Position numbers and translations under genes: made by a program | Part shown: in pieces, positions 40,001 through 52,900 of the stretch | Layout: the number at the start of each line of letters is the position of its first letter | Numbering within the stretch: the stretch's first letter is position 1 | The notes under the pieces: generated by a model | Told to the model about the DNA's origin: nothing | The model's input: the letters and a program-made list of their open reading frames with translations, nothing else | Databases searched by the model: none | Origin: Amblyornis subalaris | Lineage: Eukaryota > Chordata > Aves > Passeriformes > Ptilonorhynchidae | Direction of reading: 5' to 3' | Assembly (NCBI GenBank): GCA_018881555.1 | Contig: JACAXG010000235.1 | Location: 437,856 to 501,855, forward strand | Length of the DNA: 64,000 nucleotides

Positions 40001-41640
40001 ATTTACATCTAAGATGACATTTCAGACACGAGAGCAAAAGAAAAGATCATTATTCTCTGCAGCACAAGGGCCAGATTTTCCATTGCTTTCCACTGTGCCA
40101 GGGAAAGTCATTTGGCTTTACTGTGGCTCAAGAGGAGCTCAGAGCAGCCCAACTGCTTTGTGCCCTCTCTTTGAGGCAGCTCAAGAGACAGCAGAAGGTG
40201 AGGTGGAAGGTCAGGTGTATGGCACATAGTCTGTAACCTAAACAAATGCCATCCATCAGCTGGGCTGCACTGGGTACGTGTGCCCTCTGAATGTGAAAAA
40301 CTCAGCACACGGAAACTTTCTCAGGACACCTGAACTATAGAGGACAGTTTTCCCTCAGCCATTCACAGATAGAGACAGAGCATTAAGTTGTTCTGCTTGG
40401 TTCAGCAGCATTAGCAGGCTCCCTCACTGCCCAAGAGCTCATCTCCCTTGCAAACAACAAGAAAATTCCTTGAATGCCAGAACAACTGTTGCTCATTCTT
40501 GCCCAAGCATTACCCAGTACTGTCTTTGGACCAAATACGGTTTTAGCAAAGTAATTTAAGTGATAAATCAGGCAAAGTCTACAGCAGATTGACATGGAGA
40601 TCATGTTGTTTTTTATTGAACTGCATTGCAGAAAACAGGAAAATAGCAAGCAGAGCTATTTTGCTTTAACCCCACACTGGAGGTAAAGAACAGGCCATAT
40701 TTGACTAACAGGAATCTCTACAGCAAAATTTAAAACCTAATATGACTGTTGGGATGCTCTTTACACCAGCATTGTGATGCCGGAGGGAGGCAAAGAGAAA
40801 GATTCCATTTATTTTTGGAATGCTGAAAAACCTCCACCAATAATAAGGGTGAGATTTGAAGCATTTAAAGAATATAAACTTTGTATGCAGTGCTCCCCAG
40901 TGATGCCTGACATCCCAGATGGTAATCCTAAACAGGACCTAGACAGGACCAGTCAAATTGCTTCTCCAGACAAAGCTTGTCTAAAACTCCTTTTCCATTT
41001 TTCTGACCTGTGTTTTCATGTAATGATAATTTGCAAGCTGCGGGTATTCAGTTTCACTGAAGGAACAAAAAAAAAGCTTTCTCTTGCAAAATATTTTTAA
41101 AAAGCAGTTGGGAGGGAGAACTCAGGCCTCATCTCTTCTCTGCAAAACACAGCCTTACTTCTAATGTTCTTCATTTTGAGCCATTTCAGCATTACTCTGT
41201 ACCTCGTTTTTGACTCGTTATGGGAGGATAATACACACGAACTGTGCGCTCAAGGTACTTCACCATTTTAATGAGCTAATACACATTGTTATCAACAGCA
41301 TATTTCTTGTTTAAGTACCTCGATCCTGACAGTCTGAAGCATGTCTTTAATAGTCCAGAAACAGTCCTACTGTGAAGGGAATGATGCAGTGGTAAGGGAG
41401 CCTGAAACATAAAAGCCTTTTGCAGCTCACCAGCTCACCCGCACAGGCCCTGAGCACCTTGTGCCAGTGGGGCACTGCGAGGTGAGTGACACACAGGGCT
41501 GGGTTTCAGACAGGTGACGGAACTGGGAAGGCAGAAATCTTCCAGGCGTAACTCCCATTAACCTNTGTACCTGTTTCCAAAGGGAACTGTCATTTCCCTG
41601 TTGGTTAAGTTTTCATCCAGGCTGTTGCTGGCGAGCCATC
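37061..41640. other. Intergenic, no gene recognised
   Basis: Mixed composition with no recognisable exon. A strong minus-strand donor (near 38013-38020) lacks a matching acceptor, and an exon-like 56-nt segment at 41426-41481 is judged chance. Confidence 0.5.
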
Positions 41641-41651
41641 GAAGCATCCAG

Positions 41652-42060
41652 CCAATCCTGCTCACACAACCAGCTGTACGATCATAGGGGAGAGAACAGN
41701 AGCTAGACGTGAGAAGGCTTTTGGCCTCCTGCTGTGCGTAGATTATGATATAATGCCTAAAAGTTGGCATGGCAACCAAACGCTTGGCAACAAAATGTCA
41801 CGGCCAAGGAACGGGTCCAGAAGAGGGCCAAGCAAAAGCGCTGCCCAGCTCTTCCACGGGCAGATCTGTGCCCTGCATACCCGTTTTGTCAGCACTTCTG
41901 TAGCAGCCGGGATTACAGCAGAAGAAAGTGTTATTAATAAGCTAGGCAGGTCTGCAATAAGTGAATAGCAACTTTTCTCCAAAACACTTGCGATGGACCC
42001 CGGCGCCTCGTTCAGGCTCCTTTTGCTCCGTCCACCAATTGCCACACGTTGCCAGGAGAC
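41652..42060. promoter_or_regulatory. RFX X-box / CCAAT cluster
   Basis: GTTGGCATGGCAAC (41763-41776) differs by one base from the ideal palindromic RFX X-box. TTGGCAAC (41784-41791) is a half site. GTTGCCAGGAGAC (42048-42060) fits RYYNYY-N-RRNRAC. CCAAT boxes (NF-Y type) lie at 41652-41656 and 42035-42039, the second just before the last X-box. On the minus strand this reads CCTGGCAACGTGTG followed by ATTGG, similar in order to the X-Y module of MHC class II promoters but more tightly spaced. The block is richer in CpG than its surroundings. Function is inferred. Confidence 0.35.
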
Positions 42061-44432
42061 GGTCTTGCTCCACACGAGGACTCGCCGCTGACTGCCACTG
42101 TGCTCCCTCTCTGTGTCCCCCTCCTCCCCTGTCCTGCTTCTGCTCCCGATCCACGCAGTGACAGAAGCCTGGCAGTGCTCTGTTTCTCAGTTCTGACACA
42201 ATTACTTCTTTTAATTTGGAAGTTTTCAAAAGCTTTTTTGCTTTTTTACAGTGATCAACTGAGCAAAATCCCCAACCCGCACAACTCCAGGCCTGCAACA
42301 CACAGGCTGGAAAAGGGATGCAAGTGGCTTAAAGGGTAGGGCTAACCTCAAGGGGAATTAGTGAGTAGTGAGGTACACTGTGAAGACCACTCGTTTGCTG
42401 CATGAGCACTGTGGCTGTGCCTCCTGAAGTCCAAGCTATTAAGTTTGGGCACCTGGTTAGGGTACGCACATTCCGTTTAGCCTCACTTGTGCTGGGAACT
42501 TTGTGTAGCCCATTAAACCACGCCCTTGGCTTTTTAAGTGTTCCCAGACTTTTGTTTCATCATACAGAGCCTCAGAAGCCTCTCTTGCCTTTGGATATTG
42601 GCAAACTTAGTCCCATGCACATCAGAAAATAAGCCATTCATTCTTCAGCCTTCCTGAGGCACTTTCCTTATACCACTAAGAAAACCTTTGGGGTGTAGAC
42701 TCAGTATGGGCCAATACAGTGTCACCTTCCTGAGTCTGCTAGTGCCAGTGCCATTCTCTTACTTCAGAGAGATGGGCTGCTAAGCAGATAAGCGAGGTTA
42801 AAGGCTAATGAGTTCCAGGGTTGGTTTGCCAAGTACTGTGAGCCAGGGATCAGTTAATGCTGCCATTTGGCATCGTCTTCCTTGGTCAGAACAAACTGGA
42901 AGGTGGCAGCTGAGGAGGAGACTGCTGTTGTGACAGAGACCTCAGCACTGAAAGGCTCCAAAAGAGCAGTGTAGCCAGGGCATTACTAGAGAACATAGTG
43001 CTTCAGTTTCCTCAGGGATCTTGGAACGCAGACAGAAGATGAGCAAGGATTTTAATCCTTTGTTTGCAGGGCCCTAATGACACAGCCTGTCCCTGTGCCT
43101 GTGGGGAGGGCAGTTCCTTTACCTGTTATTCTCTCTCGGTGCTGTATCCAGACTGAAGCATCATCCTATCTTTACCTGGATGAGAAATCCTTCACTGTCT
43201 GGAGGTGACTTAAACTGAGTGTCCAATCTCCATCACTCCATACTTCTTTTTCTAATTCCAGCATTCCTGTTCTCTGTCCTATGCATCACCATCCCACCCC
43301 TTTTCCCTCCGTAATGTCAGAGTTTTCCAGATGCTCTTAAACAGACGCGCATCAGCTTTTCCCCTCCATGTCATTTAACACAGACAAACTGACACAAAGA
43401 AAACAAGTTTAATTAAGTGGATAGGCTAATTAGACTAATTTATTTCATTTCACCAGAATTTCACTGTTCTGTTTCTAATTCACTCTGGCACCATGGGACA
43501 CATTCCCCTCATTCTTCCCTCCCATCACTAGGAGCAGTGACAAATGAGTTACATCTTGTTACTGTTTTGAGACTCCACAGCTGAAAAGGACATTGGAAAA
43601 TAAAGCATAAACCTCACTGTTTCCAGCTTTCACAATTCGAACAGAGTAGCTGTGTTGTGAGCCAAGAGCACAGAGGTGGATTGTCTATCAGCAATCCTAG
43701 CTCCGTGCCTTACTAGCTGAAGATAAATGGTTGAGATGTTCCCTTGTACAAAATGGAAGGGGAAATTCAGACTACTCAGGCAGCACAGTGGCTCTCCAGG
43801 GTGCCAGGTGATCCAGTGCAGCTGACCAGTGTTGTGGTGCACATAAAGATGTGTGGGGAGCTCCAAGCTGCTCATTTCACCCTCTCTCACCATGCAGTCC
43901 TGATGACCATGTTAGTAACCAAATTAGCTGTGCTTATAAGCTTCACTTATTATCACTGTTTTGTTTGTAGAGCTCCATGAGGTAGTTGTAGCTTGTTCTA
44001 ATTCATGTGAATGTGCTTTCCAGCTCTGGTTTTTTGAACATGTGAAGCTACATACGGAAATCTTCCCGATGCACCAGAGACAGGCCGTAGGCCTGACATA
44101 GACAAACTGCAGGTCTCCCGGTGCATGGAAGGGTTATGTTTGCCTGTCACTGCCTGCCCATCCCTCTCCTTTTGTCTTTGGTTAAAGATACAAGCCACAC
44201 ACTAACCAGCACGTGGACAGCCAGCAGAGTAAGTGCAAGGAGGTTCACAAGCACACACACATACAGCTGAGGCTTTGTTTGGTCGTGTTTACTCGCAGGG
44301 CGAACAGTTAGGCATTGTTTCTGTTTGACAAATTGTAACTGTCCAGCTAGGAGAGATCTAGTTCCAGCTGGTTAGAGCTGCTTGCTCTAACCTCCCCCCC
44401 CCTTCAATAACTTACGAATCCCTGTTACCCAG

Positions 44433-44528
44433 GGACAAAAAGAGCAAGTACAAGCTGCTTATTGGATTCCTTCCCACTTCGAATTGGCACTGACCTCACC
44501 AGAGTCCCTACCTCGACTGCCAGCAGAG
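44433..44528 (+). other. Exon-like segment, 96 nt (candidate exon 3 of the chain)
   Basis: The acceptor has a long pyrimidine tract (CCTCCCCCCCCTTCAATA, then CCCTGTTACCCAG) and the donor AGCAGAG|gtaaga is strong. Entered from 36741 in phase 2, it reads 19 codons and stops at TGA (44491-44493). That stop is 35 nt before the donor, which would not trigger decay by the 50-nt rule. The peptide tail reads KKSKYKLLIGFLPTSNWH. No family is recognised. Confidence 0.28.
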
Positions 44529-47500
44529 GTAAGATCCTTATGAAGCATGGCTTGAAAGGTGAACTCACACTTGGCAGGTGTCTCAAAGATGTTAGGGTCC
44601 TGCACTTGCGTTATTACTGGGAACGGTGAAGAGAAGCCCTTTTGCAGTCCCCACCAAGTGCTCTCAGCTTGTCAGACACTGGACAACAGTGGACACTTGA
44701 TAGTGTTGGAGCACAGCCACAGGAATCTCAGAGCTATTTACTACCTAATTACCTCTTTGCCTTGTATAGCACCTGATATAGCAGGGACTGATCGTGTCCA
44801 CTGTATAACACCAAATGTCGTGTACGACTCTTGATCCCAGTCTCAGAAAATGAGTGTGAGAGCACTCTATTGTCAGAACAAAACCACGCATTTTCTGTTA
44901 GACAGACGAAGTAAGGCCAGAATGTCACTAAGTGCTGGATTTACATCCTCTTTCCATCAAATAGATTATATTACCATTTTCAAGACAACTTACTACTTCA
45001 GAAGGACATTTAGGCTCTAGCACAGCAGAGGAAACAGCTGTCTCAAGGACTGTCATCTCAAGGCTTCTCAGAGAAGGGGTGGCAGAATCAGATTGGTGCT
45101 AAATGATGGGTTACAGATCTGCAAAGAGAACCCAGTGGTCCTAGAAATACAGAACCAAACTGAAATTCCTGGCTTAGTGAGGCCTAAAGTCTTGCTCCTA
45201 AAGACATTGGTATCATATGAACTCCAAAGGAACAGATGCTTGCTAGCTTCACTGTTCAGTTACAAAGGTGGATTCAGAAACTCTAAAATCCATTTTCCAA
45301 TAATCATACTTACATAGCATTTCAAAACTGTTTTCCATTTCGTTTTTTCCCTTCTGTAATTAAAAGCCAGTGTTCTTTACCTAGTGCTTAAATGCCTCCA
45401 AATAGACACATACGGGGAAGTCTTTCAGAGCATAATTTAAAGCTAAACTTGTACCATCATCCAGAATTCTGACCTTTGACTTCTGACCAAACAGCAGGAC
45501 TAGAAACTGAGTGCACAGTTCATGTGTATATAATTTGTGCTTATGTGTATTTAAAGTAATGCACTTTAAGTACCATAAAATGTGTCACAAAATTCAAATG
45601 TGATAAGCAGAACGTAAGCCCCAAAGTTCTTTATTTATTAATCCCACCATCAGTACACAAACCAAGCCTGAGAGTGCGGTGTTAACATTTCTGCTGTATT
45701 GCATTTAACATGCTGCTTTAAGCTTCTTTGCATGCCAGTGTTGTGTGCGAGAACTCAGAGCTGCATGTCCCCAACACTGATTCCCTGTTTAGAAGGGGAA
45801 GTTGTTCTTGTGGGCCCTGTGAGGAAAGGCATGCTCAGCTTCAGTATCGTGAGCCTAGCTCATACCAGCAGATCTCATGATTGCCCCTCTCAGTTGTTCT
45901 TCCAGTTACTAAGAATTCTGTAGATAAACTTCTCTTTATCTGAAGGGAGGAAGTTGCTGCCGGATGCGGAGTCAGGAAGGACGGCAGCCTATTGCACATA
46001 GCAATAGCTTTAGAGCAACAGTCATTTTCCCATGCAGATGGGAAAACAAGACTCTTAACCACCCATGTGCCATGTCACTCATTCAGCCTGTATCACTCCA
46101 GCAAACTGGAAGGAAAGGCCTTTTCCGTTTACATTTAAAGGNGGAAAAATAAACTATTGAAGCTCTCTGGTAGCCTGAGCTGACAGAAATCGAAGCCTTA
46201 AAATTAGAGGCTCTGAAGCAGGGACTCTCTACCTTGTGCTGCAACAGAAATCAAGCCTTTCCCTCTGCTCTCGACTCCCCGTATAACCTTAACTGGTTGG
46301 GCTTAGTGATTAGGCAAGAACATAACGCCCAGGAGAACTGATATAGCTGCCAGTCCAGTTCAGCTGCCAAGGGTCAAGGCAGCTGGAGAAAGCGCTGTAT
46401 GCTCAGGAGTTGATAAAGCAGTTGTTTTAAGAGTCACTTGGGCTATCTTTGCAGGGCACTTGGAAGATTAAGGTGATCTGAAAGAATGCAGATAACCAGG
46501 ACATTCTCCTTTCAGATGTGCTCTGCTCAGTCATCCTTTTTTCTGCTCAAGTAAGAGGTCCGAGGGCAAGTGATAGCACCTCCCATATCAGGCTGCCAAG
46601 CCCTCAATGATATTTGTCGAAATGATCCTCTTGACAGATGGCTATCCTTCTGTGGCACTAAAGCTCACAATGCCCATTCCTAGGCTCAGATTAAAAGTGG
46701 CAACATCTCAAAGTCACGAAGATAGAACCTCCTCGTTTCAGCTGCTAAGCAGATAACTTATGGGAAAGGATAAAAAAAAAGAGTAGAGCCTTCAAGCCTT
46801 GCAGTGGTTATCTCACCATGAAACACTTCTTCCTGGGAGGGCTGAAACAAGCAAACGGATGCAAGGGCGTGTGCCTCCCAAAGCCCCAAGACAAGCCTCC
46901 CTGTACTGAAAATTTATTAAAGAGTGCTTTGCTGTATTCCAGCATAGTATAATGCAGGCTCTTGGCAGGCAGGCAGCCCCAGAGCTGGCTCTTCTGTAGG
47001 AACTGAAGCAAGTGGATCAGGATTTTGTTAACAAAGAGCAGCCACTTGAATTTGGAGATAGTGACATTGAACCTCAGAAGCTGGGAGCACTTGAAATATC
47101 CCCAGGGGTGCAACATGCTGTGGATATCCCAAGGCTTTGTCCCCTCTGCTTGNGTCTGCTGCTTTATGGTGGAGTTACAGTTCATAGTTTGCAACGTCAT
47201 TTTAATTTTTTATTGCTCTAGGATTAAAGTCCTCCAGGACTTGCTCACCTTAAGGAACCAAGTCCCATCGACTCAGTCTTTACACAACCAACAATTTACC
47301 ACTTGGCCAGCCTCTCAGAGGCCTTATATCTGCATATCCTGATAAGATTAGGATACATCAAAGGTGTGATAAACTCTCCAATTGCCCCTCTGAGCTCCCT
47401 TAGCTTTGTCCCTGAAGCGTTGTTACTTTGAAGTGCAAGTCATTTGCTCCCCACTTACATAAGTCCTTCAGGGAAATCTCTACCTTGTGTTAAGTGCAGT

Positions 47501-49923
47501 CTGGCTGTCTCTCTGCCAGAGGAAAGTTACAGCAAAGCCCTGCCTGGAGCCTGGAGGGAACAGCATGCCATAATCCCTTATAAGCATGAATAGCCACTGT
47601 GCTCTGAGGTACGAGTCACCCATGGCTACGGTGTCACCTCACTAGTCTCTTGGTGCAATCCCCCAACAGAGTTCCATCTCTAGAGAAATGCATTTTCTTA
47701 GTCATGTGGAACGGATCTGAACTAAATGACGTCACTGAGCCCCCCTAGTGCAACACACCTGTATAACTGGTAGTCCCAGCTGCTCTCATTCCTGGAGCTC
47801 TTGGCTCTCAGTACAAAATCGTTATCTTTCATCCCTTCGTGCCAGCCTGTTCGATGTCCCAAGTGCTATTTTATACAGGTTACTGGGTGCAGGGTGCTTG
47901 GGCTAGAGAACAGGCAGCTGTAGCCAAAGTTAAGTGATTCCTCCCTGGAACTGGGGCTCTGTCCCATAGGTGGCCACTGCTCTTGAGCCATAGAGTCGAT
48001 CAGAGCAGCAAAGCTTCTTTGTGACTGTGATATAATCTTCCCTTCTAAGGTCTTGATATGCTTTCTGGACAGGACATGGCTAAATAAAGTGACCTGCACA
48101 ACCTCAGTGGCAGTCCCCTGGTCACACAGGTTAGTATGTTATGTCTCATCCAGTGGTGTTTTAACTTACTCTAAAAGCAGAGTCACCCAGTTAAACATGA
48201 GTGAAGGATGTTTCATGCTTTCTGAACTCAAAGTCTCTCTGTACACCTGCACCAACAGACACAAACACCTGCTTGTCTCAGCAAGTCCTCTTCATAATGA
48301 TACATTTCCCAAATCGAATCAAATATCTGGAAAAAATGGCTTGGCAATGAAATCTTAAAATCTGCTGGAAATTTTTGTTTTCATCCTTTGAAACTACCTT
48401 GATATTCGACCACGCAGAGAATTCAGTGTTTGGGAGGGCTGGTTTTTGGGTGACAGAGGGGGAGTTGCATTTCCCTTCATGCACTGAGCACATGGACACC
48501 AGAGGTGCAAACAGCAAGATCCATTCCAGACAGGGAAGGGAAAGGAGGGGGCAGTGCGAAGCATGGAGATGGACCACGTAGGCAAAACAGGAAGCTCTGG
48601 CTGAAGAGGAAATGCTTCAATGCTGTCTTAAAAACATTTTGCTATGAAACTCCAGGCAGCTATAGAGAGGTGAAAGGAAAGCAGCTTTCTGCTGATGCAG
48701 CAGTCTAAAGCTCATGTCCTGCCACACACAGGCTGCTGTCTCTTTCCCTGAAAAGGGGCTGCAGCTGTACGAGCAGCCAGAGAGAGGAATCAGCCTCCTG
48801 ACAAGCAGCCCAAACACAGACACTTCCATTTCGGGTGCACAGGCTGGATGTGTCATTTCAGGTGGTTTCTAGAAGTAGATGAGGCGTGGTCATAATCCTT
48901 CCATGGCACGTGCTCTTCCACTTGCTTGGAAGCAGCTTGTCCACTGATCAGAGCAACTACATCACGCAGCATCATTCCCNGTCTGTGTTTCGCTGCCAGG
49001 ATCCCACATAGGGGAATGTGGTACGGCGACAGCCTCAAAAGCCTCAGTGACACTTTGCTTCATCAGCAGAGTAGTTTTCCCAGGACTCTCAGAAAGAGTC
49101 TTCTGATATACAGGTTCTAAGAGAAAATGGATTAAGTGGATCACAGTGAACCTGTCTGAACATTGACAAATAAAGTACCGTTCATCTGCCTTTACCTTAT
49201 TTTAGTGTCTGTGTAAGTAGAGAGGAAGCAGACTCCTTTTGAAGGGTCAGGAGATGAAAAGTGTGAGCAGTAAGAAAGAACATGCAAACTCGCACACAAC
49301 ACTGGCATGCAAAGAAAAAGCTAGAAGTGGCAAGTGTCTAGAGATGAGAGCAATCTTTGTGTATCAGGTTATGATGTCAGATAAGTCACAGATATCACTA
49401 ACGCCTTCCATGGTCGCAGCCACGCAGCTCCTTCCTTCTTTGAATTATAATCATTATAGGCATTTAGGCTTTCAGACACAGCCTTTCTCCAAGCATTCAA
49501 GGGTACTCCCCATGAATGAATGACAGGATGACAATCAATGAGCACTGTTCTTCCTAATTCAGACATCTCAAGAAGTAATTGAAACCTCATGGACCTCAAT
49601 TGTAACTAGCCATTTAGTTTGTTAAATACCAGGACACCTCTCGTACAAAAGCAAGTCAGCCTCTTAAAGCCAATTTAGATAATCCCATGATCCCTGGGAC
49701 AGCAAACAGGCAGAATTTCTAACTACAAAGATGGTCCTGTAGTCAACATCTTTGAAGTTGAAAGACTTTCTGTCGTGCAACTGGCATCATCTCAGTTTTC
49801 TCAGAAGCTAATGTAAAGAGGCTCATTCCATCCTCCCTTCTGTAGAGGGTAAAGCTTTTTTGCCTACTGTGCAGGGCTCCTCCGACACAGAGGGCAGCTG
49901 TTGTAAGGCTCGCACAAGCCCAG

Positions 49924-49946
49924 ACACACACACGCACACACACGTG
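49924..49946. repeat. CA microsatellite, interrupted
   Basis: ACACACACAC, then CGCACACACAC and GTG. A typical short dinucleotide repeat. Confidence 0.9.
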
Positions 49947-52900
49947 CATGATCTACCCAACCTGCTTTTGTTGCTGTGGGGCTTCGGGCAAAGCCTGTTA
50001 TCCATTTTGCTGAGTAGTCTTCTTTTTCTTTCTAATAATGGTGAAAGGCAGTTTTCAGTTCGCTGTCAGTGGTGATTTCAAAATGACAGGCCAGCGAAAT
50101 GTTGCATAGACCACAAAAGAGTGTTGTCCTTGGCAGCACGCCCAACTCTGTCATATTAATGCTCAGCCAACAGCTATTGTCCTTGACAAGTGACTCTGCA
50201 CCAGCAGAGCAGGATCTACTGCAAAAGAGTTCTTCGCATGTGCTACACTGCTGGTGTCTTCTGAGCCTTTAGGAAGGCTGACATATCTGCTAATGCTGGA
50301 AAACTCACATCCCCTAAAACCAGCTGTTTTACAGAGCTCAGGGGCAGTGATTTGGTATTGAACCTCTGCCCAGAAGTTAGCTACAGAATGGCACTAAATG
50401 CACCCGGAAGACACCTAGGCCAAACAAGACACAGCAGACGGGAGGAAAGGGCACTCACACTGCAAGGGCAGGCCGCCAAGTGAGCAGACCAGGCAGTGCA
50501 CAGGTGGCTTCTTCAGCAGTTGGCTTAGGGCAGGGGGTAAAAAGCACTTTGGGAGCTGCTAGAACACCATGTTTTGTCAATGCTGAAATATCCTGTCCAT
50601 GTTCTGCTTTGTTAATGCTCTCTCATTTGTGATGAATGAAAGTGCAGGTTCCCACATACAAGAACTAAACATTTTCTTTTGGTGATGAACAAACAAATCC
50701 TTCTCGTCGCAGAAACCCTCCCACACAAAGTTTTCCTTCCATTTATCTGTGACTTCCAATTAATAAATGCTTTGTTTTAAAGTTGTCAGCCCTCCCTAGT
50801 GAAGCAGAGCACTATCAAACTGCTTAAATACTGACAGTAAGAATTTTCCTTTTAAAAGAAGGAAATGAAAGAACGTGATGTGAGTCACAGAAAACTCAAC
50901 CCTTGTAAGAACAGATCTGAAGGGGGATTCTGGGGAGCCGGTAAGACCAGAGAGCACAGCACTGGCATGTTGGGCATTAACTTCCAGATAGCTCTTAGCT
51001 TCTGTCCAGGGCCTGCATGTCAACAAGGCCTAGAGGAAGTCTGTATGCATGAATTTTCACCAAGGAACAGAGCTACCTGAGTGTGCCCAGCTTCTGTTTA
51101 AGAGACATGACTTTCCACAGCAAAAGTGACCTTGGTTATGGCTGCTGCCTGTCAACACACTCTAAACTGCTGAACCCGAAAGAGATGTGCCCCCAGCCAG
51201 CATGGTGCCCCGGTGCACAGCACCCCAATCCCCCTCAGAGGGCCCTGTTGGCAGTTCCTTGAGCCACCTGGAAGGTGTTCCCATGCTCAAGGAGATATTC
51301 GTATTTCCTCCTACTAAGAGAATGTGGTAAGCTTGAGGTCATGACATGTTACGGTCAGATAATTGCAGGAGCTAAAAGGACACGCATCCATGCAGGACCA
51401 TCTCCAGAGGGGAGAGATCTCTGAGCATGAAAAGTCAAATGGTTCCAGTCTCCACTCATTTGTCTTTCAGCTGACAAAACTTTCTGGCGCCTTGTCTCCT
51501 CCACGGGGGAATCTCACCCCTGTCACCTTCATTCTGCTTTTAAGACAAGAGAGGAAAGGACACATTCTTTTCAAGCACCTGTAAATCTTGGAACAGAACA
51601 CTGTGTGTCTGTTTTATTTAATTGTTGATGTTATTATCACTTTCTTATTTGGGATATTAGGCAAACCTTCCTTTCCCTAGTGAAAGAGCAAGAACACCCA
51701 CTGCATGTCTAAAGTGAGAATATAAAAGAAAAGCTCCATAAATGGTATTGCTCTGTTTTTGAGATGGAATCTGAAGAAGAGGTTCATGAATGAGACCTGA
51801 CTTTTATGGAAATGCATTACACTTGTGGACTTAAAACAGAAATCTCTGGTTGCTGTGCTCTGACACTTGTAGCTTTTTGGTATCCTTTACATAGAACGTT
51901 TCTGTTTTCATACTGAGACAAGGCTGTGCTTCTTTCCCATCCCAGGGGATTGCCAGTGAGGTTTGAATAGAGTAATTTCTTTTCATAAGTTGAGAAAGTG
52001 TTACCATTTCTGTAGCTGAGTCACCTATGCATGATGGTAGGTTTAAAGACACAATTTTCAAAGGTGGCTGGGGATTTGACTACTCAATTAAACCAAAAGA
52101 CACTCAATCTCCCAATCCTCTGAGGTGCTTTGGAAAAATCCCTTGCTAAATGTAGCAGCTTAATGAAGATCTAAAGATACATAAAGACATTTTCATCTCT
52201 TTTTACTGAAAAATCAAGGGCTACTTCCACACAGTGGAAACTTGACAGGCATTAAAGAACATCACAGACTCCCACAGAGGCAAATCTTACTCCATTCTTC
52301 TGGACTTCAGCTCAGTTAGTAGCCCTGTTGTTTCTTTCCTGAAGCATGGCTAAATTACACGTCCAGGGCAGTATATCTGCTGTATATTTTGGGGCTGCCT
52401 TTCCACAGGCAACATAGGAAATGGCATGTCAGAGGTCTGCAGCATACTGTTTGGGTACAGAAAGTGCTCATCCAGGTCAGGTGGCTTGATTCAAGTTCAT
52501 CCCTCTGTATTTCCATCCCTATTCATAAGTAAAATGAGAATTGGCTCTAGAACCCTGACATGAAAGCTGTCAGAGCACTGAGGGCACCAGGTGCGCCTAG
52601 TTGCCCTGACCAACCATCCTCTGCCTGTTGGCCCAGCAGTCTTACTTGAGCTCAGGCTCAGGCACCGGCTTCTTCAGAGGTATGCTGTTTGTTTGGTTTT
52701 ATTAGTCTGTGTCTTGCTGTTGCAAATGTATTTCAGGGTTGTCTCACTGCTGCGGGTGCTGCAGGTGCCTTCATGAGCCCTGCTGTGCCGTGGGCTGCTC
52801 TGTTGAAGCAGCGTGGGGCTGTGCCCCGTGGCCTGAGGGCACGGCCATGCCTGCTGATGCTTAGCTGGAGATCCCAGCTCGCCTGCTTCCGCTGCTCCTT

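Noticed and set aside
41426..41481. 56-nt segment with a strong GTGAGT donor, between candidate exons 2 and 3
   Set aside because: Inserting it into the candidate chain introduces an early stop; the acceptor is weak.
46808..47200. 130-codon minus frame ending next to a GTGAGA donor
   Set aside because: No family similarity and no convincing acceptor with conserved context.
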